Origin: a virus
Length of the DNA stretch: 21,339 bases
IMG/VR virus record: IMGVR_UViG_3300027770_000290
Coordinates: 1-21,339 of that record
Direction: 5' to 3' (one strand)
Positions 16,217 through 21,053 of the stretch are shown here, piece after piece. Both the position numbers and the translations under genes were made by a program. The first letter of the stretch is position 1. Each line of letters begins with the position of its first letter. The notes below the pieces were generated by a model. It saw only the letters and a list, made by a program, of their open reading frames with translations. It did not search any database and was not told the DNA's origin.

Positions 16217-16630
16217 ATGAATACTTTAAGAGGATTAATTAAAGAGAATCTTTTATTAGAAAAACGAATTGGTCAGCTATCCGCAAACTTTGAGATTGTT
16301 ATGGGGTTTGATATTATTACCACCAAACACTCTAAAGATAGAGGAAGTGGTAGAGACCTTGAAAATTATAATCAAAGACCTGTTGAGAATAGAGAAATTG
16401 TTGAGGTTGTTAGTCTATTTAAAAAGGAAATTGCTGAGAAAATTATTATGGGGGAAATAAAAGACCAAGATAATTTTGTTGTTATATCAAACCAATGGGA
16501 ATTGGCAATGCCGATAATTGCTGAAAAGGAATCAAACACTTATTGGAAACTTATTATCAAATCAGTATTCAGACAATCAGAAACTCACAAATTTTTATAC
16601 GGAAGAGACCAAGTGGTTTTGGAAAAATAA
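16217..16630 (+). CDS. Hypothetical protein with leader-like N-terminus, possibly delivered effector
   Basis: The 137-aa product begins with a helical segment MNTLRGLIKENLLLEKRIGQ that contains IKE and LLE sites of the (I/L)xE type. The rest is a compact alpha/beta domain: TTKHSKDRGSGRD (H38, R42), a helix with EIVEVVSLFKKEI, a strand FVVISNQWELAMPII, a strand YWKLIIKSVF, and the end FLYGRDQVVL. This order loosely recalls small nuclease-toxin folds with an H-x-x-x-R motif, but I cannot confirm it. Starting at the next ATG (16301) would remove the leader. The gene lies between the T9SS protein and three likely internal proteins. Confidence 0.65.
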   Translation: MNTLRGLIKENLLLEKRIGQLSANFEIVMGFDIITTKHSKDRGSGRDLENYNQRPVENREIVEVVSLFKKEIAEKIIMGEIKDQDNFVVISNQWELAMPIIAEKESNTYWKLIIKSVFRQSETHKFLYGRDQVVLEK

Positions 16631-16704
16631 ATGAGGGTTGTATCTGAATCGTTGCCTCCCCCATTCTGTTGTGATTAATTGTATCTAAATCGTTTCCTTC
16701 AACC
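16622..16704 (-). ncRNA. Candidate minus-strand small RNA, about 80 nt
   Basis: No ORF is evident in this 154-base gap. On the minus strand a host-type promoter (16711-16740) would start a transcript near 16704, and a stem AATGGGGG/CCCTCATT (16665-16658 with 16637-16630, one wobble) followed by TATTTTT would end it near 16622. The transcript contains two near-identical 20-base copies (18/20) of an element: one near the 5' end (16698-16679), the other filling the whole 20-base hairpin loop (16657-16638). That arrangement would expose both copies for base pairing. It is not a tRNA: there is no T-arm or acceptor pairing. Targets are unknown. Confidence 0.4.
16638..16698. repeat. 20-base direct repeat pair
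   Basis: TTGTATCTGAATCGTTGCCT (16638-16657) and TTGTATCTAAATCGTTTCCT (16679-16698) match at 18 of 20 bases, 41 bases apart, in the intergenic region. Confidence 0.9.
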
Positions 16705-16710
16705 ACATTA

Positions 16711-16740
16711 CAAAGATAACACTTTTTTCCGTCCCCACAA
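16711..16740 (-). promoter_or_regulatory. Host-type promoter on the minus strand with no gene after it
   Basis: On the minus strand TTG (16740-16738), a 19-base spacer and TATCTTTG (16718-16711) fit the Bacteroidota TTG-N19-21-TAnnTTTG pattern. It points into the small RNA candidate and the end of the opposing gene. Confidence 0.5.
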
Positions 16741-16762
16741 TCTTTTTTTCCTATTTTTTTGA

Positions 16763-16770
16763 TATTTATA
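16763..16770 (+). promoter_or_regulatory. Putative phage late promoter (TATTTATA)
   Basis: GATATTTATAAATA lies 14 bases before the ATG at 16785, inside a 21-base inverted repeat (GATATTT/AAATATC, 16761-16781). It diverges from the host-type promoter at 16711-16740. Confidence 0.65.
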
Positions 16771-16784
16771 AATAAAATATCAAA

Positions 16785-17381
16785 ATGAAAAAGATTTATC
16801 TTAATGAAGAACTTAACTCAATGAAATACCTTTTTGATTATAAGAGAGGTAGAGTTATTTCTGAACAAGTCACCTATTATAAAGGTTCCGATGGTAAAGT
16901 TGGAGTTCTTAATGGACCGTACGCTTTACCACAAGGTGCAACTGCGATTAGTCAACAAGAGTATAATACTGCGTCAAGTACTTCTCCACAAGTCTCTCAA
17001 CAACTTTTACCACAACAAATGACTCAATCTACAACACAAACAACTACTGTAGCACCTACCACAACACAAACAACTACTGTAGTACCACAATTAAAAGGTT
17101 CTCACGGTGGTGATTACGTTAAACAAGCCCAAACTCTTTTAGGTGTTACCGCGGATGGTAAATTTGGACCTAAAACATTGGAGGCTTTAAAAACTAAAGT
17201 TGGTTCATCAACTACCGAAACAACAACCGCCAAATCTGCGGATGCGTCTACTGAAAATTCACAGACATCAACAACTCAACCTGTACAAGGAGCCCAACCT
17301 GTACAAGGAGCCCAACCTGTACAAGGAGCCCAACCCGCACAAAAAGTAGATAAAGGGGATAGTAGTTCTGTCGCACCGTAA
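16785..17381 (+). CDS. Putative internal virion protein 1: leader plus peptidoglycan-binding-like domain
   Basis: The 198-aa product starts MKKIYLNEELNSMKYLF and reaches RVISE|Q at E27, a fit to the prohead protease rule. A Gln/Thr-rich linker follows with a duplicated TTTQTTTV segment. Residues about 106-140 show a peptidoglycan-binding-like (PGBD) pattern, GGDYVKQAQTLLGVTADGKF then GPKTLEALKTKVG. The C-terminus has three tandem PVQGAQ repeats and ends DKGDSSSVAP, close to the end of the third protein of this set (DKGESSSASV). It has its own late promoter. There is no signal peptide, so it is probably not exported by Sec; packaging in the head or action in the envelope during entry or lysis are alternatives. 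Confidence 0.8.
   Translation: MKKIYLNEELNSMKYLFDYKRGRVISEQVTYYKGSDGKVGVLNGPYALPQGATAISQQEYNTASSTSPQVSQQLLPQQMTQSTTQTTTVAPTTTQTTTVVPQLKGSHGGDYVKQAQTLLGVTADGKFGPKTLEALKTKVGSSTTETTTAKSADASTENSQTSTTQPVQGAQPVQGAQPVQGAQPAQKVDKGDSSSVAP
17031..17082 (+). repeat. Duplicated 22-base segment in the Thr/Gln linker
   Basis: Identical 22-base copies lie at 17031-17052 and 17061-17082, encoding TTQTTTV repeats. Confidence 0.9.
17277..17330 (+). repeat. Three perfect tandem copies of an 18-base unit
   Basis: The unit CAACCTGTACAAGGAGCC is repeated three times without change and followed by a degenerate partial copy; it encodes QPVQGA repeats. Confidence 0.95.
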
Positions 17382-17401
17382 AACAATTCCAAATAAACAG
17401 A

Positions 17402-17409
17402 TATTTATA
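17402..17409 (+). promoter_or_regulatory. Putative phage late promoter (TATTTATA)
   Basis: GATATTTATATATT lies 18 bases before the ATG at 17428. Confidence 0.65.
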
Positions 17410-17427
17410 TATTAAACAAAGGTAAAA

Positions 17428-18333
17428 ATGAAGAAATTATATTTTTTAAATGAAGAAGAATCAAACAGAATTTTGAATCTTCACAAAAACGCAACTAAGA
17501 AACAATACTTGTCTGAACAAGTTTCAAATGACCAAGAATTAGATGAAATTGATTGGGGTAGTGTTGGTACAGGTGCCGCGGCGGGAGCTGCAGGTGGAGC
17601 CATAGTAGGAGGTGTTGGTGCGATTCCAGGAGCTATTATTGGTGGTGGTGCGGCGTTACTAAGTCAAGCATTTGGTGGAAGTTATTCTGCGGATGCTGCC
17701 AAAAAAATATTATCCGCTTGTAATAGTAAAGGTCAAGTTGGTCCTCCTCAAATGGATAGACAAACATTAAATGGTATTGCTGACGCGATTAACACTGCAA
17801 TAGAAGGTTTGGGTACTGATGAAAATGCCATTAAAACTAATTTAAGTAAAATCCAATCAATACCTGATTTATGTGGTATGGCGAAAACTTATCAAACAAG
17901 ACACGGAGAATCTTTATTTGATGCGATTGATGGTGATATTGATAGTCCTAACGAATGGAAAACATACGTATTTTTACCATTGTTAAATGCTTATGAAAAC
18001 ACTAAAGAAGCCGCAGCGAAAGTTAAACAAGATACAGGTGGTGGAGATGTTGCAACAAATGCACAAAAATGTGGATGGGGTACTGACGTTGAGGGTTATA
18101 AAAACTCGGGATGGAAATGTCCAAAACCTGGTACTAAAGTTAATACAGGTGGTGGCGGAGGAGGTACTACCTCATTGGCACCTAAAATTAAAGCAATTCA
18201 ATCTAAAGTTGGTGTTACTCAAACAGGTACTATGGACCAATCGACCATAGACGCATTAATGACTAAAATAAATGGTGGTTCTGTACCAACTCCTCAAGCG
18301 GCACCTACACAACCAAGTAATGTTGCTCAATAA
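17428..18333 (+). CDS. Putative internal virion protein 2: leader, glycine zipper, annexin-like repeat, peptidoglycan-binding-like domain
   Basis: In the 301-aa product four parts can be seen. Residues 1-30 are a leader, MKKLYFLNEEESNRILNLHK to YLSE|Q (E30). Residues about 44-84 are a Gly/Ala zipper (GTGAAAGAAGGAIVGG...AIIGGGAALL), able to insert in or pack against membranes. Residues about 115-188 resemble one annexin repeat: IADAINTAIEGLGTDENAIK, a helix, then SLFDAIDGDID with acidic residues (D168, D170, D172) where annexins place the Ca2+-capping acid about 38-40 residues after GxGT. Residues about 250-283 (APKIKAIQSKVGVTQTGTMD to MTKIN) are a degenerate PGBD pattern. Cys residues occur at 98, 149, 215 and 231. 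The gene is flanked by two proteins with related leaders and PGBD-like modules. Confidence 0.8.
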   Translation: MKKLYFLNEEESNRILNLHKNATKKQYLSEQVSNDQELDEIDWGSVGTGAAAGAAGGAIVGGVGAIPGAIIGGGAALLSQAFGGSYSADAAKKILSACNSKGQVGPPQMDRQTLNGIADAINTAIEGLGTDENAIKTNLSKIQSIPDLCGMAKTYQTRHGESLFDAIDGDIDSPNEWKTYVFLPLLNAYENTKEAAAKVKQDTGGGDVATNAQKCGWGTDVEGYKNSGWKCPKPGTKVNTGGGGGGTTSLAPKIKAIQSKVGVTQTGTMDQSTIDALMTKINGGSVPTPQAAPTQPSNVAQ

Positions 18334-18360
18334 CAAATTAAAAATACAACAAAAAATATT

Positions 18361-18696
18361 ATGAAAAAAAGATTAGTTATAACTGAAGGAGAAAGGTCAA
18401 AAATCCTTAACATGCACGGATTCAAACAAATGATTTCTGAAGCAACTTTGGCGGACGTTCAAACGGCATTAAATAGTAAATTTGGTGCGGGTTTAACGGC
18501 TGATGGTAAACTTGGTCCTAAAACAATTGCTGCGATTGAGAGAGCGTTAGGTGGTACACCTGTTACTCCTACGAGTGGGTCAACTGAAACCGACATTAAA
18601 TTAACTCCAAAACCTGTAAAACCTATTGATATTAATCGTGGTCCTACCGACCTTGCGACGGCAGACAAAGGTGAAAGTAGTAGTGCATCAGTTTAA
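18361..18696 (+). CDS. Putative internal virion protein 3: leader plus minimal peptidoglycan-binding-like domain
   Basis: The 111-aa product starts MKKRLVITEGERSKILNMHG and reaches MISE|A at E27, the best fit to the prohead protease consensus among the leaders. The PGBD-like pattern starts immediately after it: LADVQTALNSKFGAGLTADG then KLGPKTIAAIERALGG (residues about 30-65). A Thr/Pro-rich linker follows and the end is DKGESSSASV, matching protein 1. No promoter octamer lies in the 27-base gap upstream, so it probably shares the 17402 transcript. Its stop overlaps the opposing methylglyoxal synthase stop. It looks like a stripped-down version of the first protein, which suggests duplication. 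Confidence 0.8.
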   Translation: MKKRLVITEGERSKILNMHGFKQMISEATLADVQTALNSKFGAGLTADGKLGPKTIAAIERALGGTPVTPTSGSTETDIKLTPKPVKPIDINRGPTDLATADKGESSSASV

Positions 18697-19073
18697 ACCA
18701 TAATACAATCAATTATCCTACTTGCCGTAGAATAATTAGTTGCCAATGGTATATCGTGTACATTACAAATTCTTAATAACATACTAACATCTACTTGATG
18801 TGGGTGAACTTCCAAGGGGTCAATGAAGAAAATAACTACATTGACCTCTTTGTTTATAATCATAGATGCTATCTGAGCATCACCTCCCATAGGACCACTA
18901 AACATTGTTTGAACTTTCTGTAATCCTGCGTGGATTAAATGTTTACCTGTAGTTCCTGTAGCAACCACCTCAACATTATCTGAAGTAAAAAATGGTAAAC
19001 GTTTCATAACAAACGATACCATATCTGCCTTCTTCCCATCATGGGCGATTAACGCCAATTTAATTTTGTTCAT
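18693..19073 (-). CDS. mgsA: Methylglyoxal synthase
   Basis: This enzyme converts dihydroxyacetone phosphate to methylglyoxal and releases phosphate. The 126-aa sequence keeps the family blocks: LALIAHDGKK (H11, D12), VVATGTTGKHL (phosphate-binding loop), FSGPMGGDAQIAS with the catalytic Asp (D65, equivalent to E. coli D71), and IFFIDPLEVHPHQVDVSMLL with D85, H92 and D95 (equivalent to E. coli H98 and D101), then IPLATNYSTA. E. coli MgsA is 152 aa; the difference is at the ends, and the active site looks intact. The start overlaps the preceding 78-aa gene by 14 bases, so the two are probably coupled. It is a metabolic gene carried by a phage; bypass of lower glycolysis, phosphate release or toxicity are possible roles. 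Confidence 0.93.
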   Translation of the reverse strand: MNKIKLALIAHDGKKADMVSFVMKRLPFFTSDNVEVVATGTTGKHLIHAGLQKVQTMFSGPMGGDAQIASMIINKEVNVVIFFIDPLEVHPHQVDVSMLLRICNVHDIPLATNYSTASRIIDCIMV

Positions 19074-19296
19074 TACTCTCTTCTTTCTTTGATAATACTC
19101 TAATACATTTGGAAATCACTTCGGATTCACCTAATGAATATACTCCTGATTCATGTGCGTATTTAACTGCCTGTACTAATAGATAAATTGAATGTTCCTT
19201 ATCCATGGTCTGTAAGAGAACCTCTAAATGGTCTTCATTAAGTAAGGGTATAGTATTGAATAATTTTCCGAATATTTGTGGTTCTTCCATTTCCAT
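19060..19296 (-). CDS. Small hypothetical protein, 78 aa, coupled to methylglyoxal synthase
   Basis: The product begins MEMEEPQIFGKLFNTIPLLN and is helical throughout, with a Lys/Glu-rich end (SKKEESNEQN). I recognise no family. The coding end overlaps the mgsA start by 14 bases, so the two proteins are likely made together. The upstream 39 bases are shared with a divergent plus-strand gene. No host-type TAnnTTTG box was found there on the minus strand; the minus strand reads TATAAATA there, simply the complement of the plus-strand late octamer. Confidence 0.7.
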   Translation of the reverse strand: MEMEEPQIFGKLFNTIPLLNEDHLEVLLQTMDKEHSIYLLVQAVKYAHESGVYSLGESEVISKCIRVLSKKEESNEQN

Positions 19297-19305
19297 AGTT
19301 TAAGA

Positions 19306-19313
19306 TATTTATA
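19306..19313 (+). promoter_or_regulatory. Putative phage late promoter (TATTTATA)
   Basis: GATATTTATAAGT lies 22 bases before the ATG at 19336, in a divergent intergenic space. Read the other way it is TATAAATA, 9 bases before the 19296 start, so it may work both ways. Confidence 0.6.
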
Positions 19314-19335
19314 AGTATAAGTATTAATTTTTATA

Positions 19336-19776
19336 ATGTTAAGAGATATCGTAAATAAGGTGAAGAAGGAAATCCTCAAAGAAGCTACAGGTGATTCAAG
19401 TGGTAGTAGAGGCTCTTATATTGGTCCATTATCGCCAGGGGTTAAAGAATTTGATAAAAACGCCTTGGCACCATTTAATACACCTGTATCAAAATATAAT
19501 GATGCAATGTTAGAGTATGATAGTTACGATGGAAAAATGGATGAAACCAAAAAACAAATTAAGAAGATTGAAACTAAAGCAAAGAAACAATCTGACTATC
19601 TTAAAAAACATCCTAACCTAACATCAAGTGATGATGACGGTAATAACATTAATCAAACTCCAGGTTATAAAAAAACTTTTGTCCCTATTAAAGAAGTTGG
19701 GAAGAAAAAGAAAAAGACTCAAAATGAGTCTTTACATGATTTAATTAAATCCGTCCTGAGAGATTCCTTCAGATAA
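19336..19776 (+). CDS. Hypothetical Lys-rich phage protein with leader-like N-terminus (146 aa)
   Basis: The product starts with a short amphipathic helix, MLRDIVNKVKKEILKE|A, in which E16 fits the (I/L)xE prohead protease rule and is followed by a Gly/Ser turn. The middle has a coiled-coil-like KKQIKKIETKAKKQ segment, and a basic KKKKKT patch precedes a C-terminal helix (SLHDLIKSVLRDSF) that looks like the N-terminal one. No domain is recognised. It is the only plus-strand gene in the right-hand minus block and has its own late promoter, so it probably belongs with the virion proteins. Its last 36 bases overlap the convergent 19741 gene. Confidence 0.7.
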   Translation: MLRDIVNKVKKEILKEATGDSSGSRGSYIGPLSPGVKEFDKNALAPFNTPVSKYNDAMLEYDSYDGKMDETKKQIKKIETKAKKQSDYLKKHPNLTSSDDDGNNINQTPGYKKTFVPIKEVGKKKKKTQNESLHDLIKSVLRDSFR

Positions 19777-20172
19777 CTCAATCTTATCCAAAATAGTCCT
19801 TAAAGAGTGTTTAATTTGAGCTTTAATCTCTTCTTTATACTCTTGTCTAATCTTCTCGGTTTTAGAGTCGTACATCTTACTTAAACGGTCCCATTCTCTA
19901 TCTAATAGAATTACATCATAATGGTAAACGTGATTAGTGATACTAATACGTCTATCATCAAGAACTACGAATAAACCTAACTCGGCATTTTTAATGTAAC
20001 GTTCACCCGATAATGGGGCGATAAGGAATTTTGATTCGGGATGTGTGATTAATGAACGACAAATTGCCAAACAAATTCGTTGATTTTCTGTCAACAATTC
20101 TATAGGTTTTAATCCTTTATATCTGGACCATATTGTCCATTTGACGTATAAACGTCTGAATAATTTTTTCAT
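19741..20172 (-). CDS. Hypothetical protein, 143 aa, with host-type promoter
   Basis: The product starts with a basic/aromatic stretch (MKKLFRRLYVKWTIWSRYKG). A compact domain follows, with NQRICLAICRSLI, the segment SKFLIAPLSGERYIKN, then LGLFVVLDDRRISITNHVYH, and the end is a long charged helix (about residues 92-135). There is no signal peptide or obvious catalytic motif, and I do not recognise it. A Bacteroidota-type -7 box (20190-20197) lies just upstream and no late octamer, which suggests early or host-timed expression. The 3' end overlaps a plus-strand gene by 36 bases. Confidence 0.7.
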   Translation of the reverse strand: MKKLFRRLYVKWTIWSRYKGLKPIELLTENQRICLAICRSLITHPESKFLIAPLSGERYIKNAELGLFVVLDDRRISITNHVYHYDVILLDREWDRLSKMYDSKTEKIRQEYKEEIKAQIKHSLRTILDKIELSEGISQDGFN

Positions 20173-20189
20173 ATTTTTATTTATTACAA

Positions 20190-20220
20190 CAAATATATGA
20201 AAAAAATACTGTACTTGAAA
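20190..20220 (-). promoter_or_regulatory. Host-type promoter for the 19741-20172 gene
   Basis: On the minus strand TATATTTG (20197-20190) fits TAnnTTTG, and TTTC (20220-20217), 19 bases upstream, is a partial match to the -33 TTTG. The leader would be about 12 bases. Confidence 0.5.
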
Positions 20221-20235
20221 GAAATTTAGAAAAAA

Positions 20236-20502
20236 TTATTTTTTACGTTTGGTCTCGTTCATTAAAAAATCAAAAACTTGGTCAATAGATTCTTTTGCGG
20301 TTGCGATATGGTCTTGAGCCCAATCATGTCCGTTTTCTAAAATATCATGAATTTCTTCTTCATCAAGATTAAGTAACAAACCTGTTTGTCTATGTATTTG
20401 TTGTAAATTACTAAAGAACATATATCTATCATTCTCTTGTTCTTTAACAACTTTAGAAATTAGTCTTGTTAATTCAGATTCATTTATTCTTATTACTTTC
20501 AT
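20236..20502 (-). CDS. Small phage protein with MKK-type leader, 88 aa
   Basis: The product begins MKVIRINESELTRLISKVVK then E21|Q, which lines up with the leader of the gene just upstream and with the plus-strand internal-protein leaders. Here the protease-site position is Val rather than Ile/Leu. The mature part is helical and acidic, with LLLNLDEEEIHDILENGHDW and a basic end (ETKRKK). Its start lies one base from the end of the upstream gene, so they form an operon. The function is unknown; a packaged or prohead-associated role is inferred from the leader only. Confidence 0.7.
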   Translation of the reverse strand: MKVIRINESELTRLISKVVKEQENDRYMFFSNLQQIHRQTGLLLNLDEEEIHDILENGHDWAQDHIATAKESIDQVFDFLMNETKRKK

Positions 20503-20503
20503 G

Positions 20504-20815
20504 TTAATCTTTGATTTTGTATGTATTCATGAACGCCTTTTCAGCGTAATCTAAAAACTTATCTCCGTAGATACGACATAATCTGTTCATAACTAATTGA
20601 GGATTCTTTCTCATATAACGAAGAATATCTGCAGGTATTTGTTCATCATACTTGCCGAATATCCCTTGTATCTGTTTTTCTCTTGGAATCATTTTTACAT
20701 GTGGTTCCACAGTGAATTCAGGTTCTCCAATTGTATCATCAAATTCCTCTTCATTAAGAACTCTCTTAACAATTCTATTTAAGTCCGATTCAGTTAATCT
20801 TACAACTTTTTTCAT
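20504..20815 (-). CDS. Small phage protein with MKK-type leader, 103 aa
   Basis: The product begins MKKVVRLTESDLNRIVKRVL then N21-E22|E23, an LxE site. This is the clearest example of the leader pattern (MKK-hydrophobic-(L/I)-(T/N)-E-(S/E)...(I/L)xxxxxx-(I/L)xE). The remainder has a Pro/Glu-rich linker, then PREKQIQGIFGKYDEQIPAD and a helical end (YGDKFLDYAEKAFMNTYKIK). No known domain. It lies five bases after the preceding minus-strand gene and one base before the next, in a tight operon entering from the right edge. Confidence 0.7.
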   Translation of the reverse strand: MKKVVRLTESDLNRIVKRVLNEEEFDDTIGEPEFTVEPHVKMIPREKQIQGIFGKYDEQIPADILRYMRKNPQLVMNRLCRIYGDKFLDYAEKAFMNTYKIKD

Positions 20816-20820
20816 AATGA

Positions 20821-21036
20821 TTAAGAATTTAAACCGTTCATACCTCCTAAAGCAACCGCGTCTAATAACACTACCGCTTTACCTTGGTCATTTAACCACG
20901 TTGGGTGTGGTGGTGTTATAGATACAGTGTTTCCACTACAATCTAATACACATACGTTATATTCAGTTCCTGCTGATAGTGGTGCTAATGCTGCCCCAAC
21001 ATTCGGGAACAATAATGACGGATTTATAATTGACAT
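20821..21036 (-). CDS. Hypothetical protein, 71 aa, possible structural fragment-sized protein
   Basis: The product begins MSIINPSLLFPNVGAALAPL and contains YNVCVLDCSGNTVSITPPHP and a hydrophobic strand KAVVLLDAVALGG. It is beta-rich in appearance with two Cys residues (CVLDC). Lack of charged residues and presence of Gly/Pro turns suggest a virion surface or fibre-like piece, but I recognise no family. It lies 17 bases after the end of the right-edge gene and five before the MKK-leader gene. No promoter is visible in the gap, so the operon probably starts beyond the window. Confidence 0.65.
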   Translation of the reverse strand: MSIINPSLLFPNVGAALAPLSAGTEYNVCVLDCSGNTVSITPPHPTWLNDQGKAVVLLDAVALGGMNGLNS

Positions 21037-21053
21037 ATTTTTGTTTTTTTATT

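Noticed and set aside
16638-16698. CRISPR-like direct repeats
   Set aside because: Only two imperfect copies with one 21-base spacer; no array and no cas genes.
16622-16704. tRNA gene in the gap before 16785
   Set aside because: No acceptor stem, anticodon arm or T-arm consensus can be formed; a small RNA with a terminator hairpin fits better. No tRNA was seen elsewhere.
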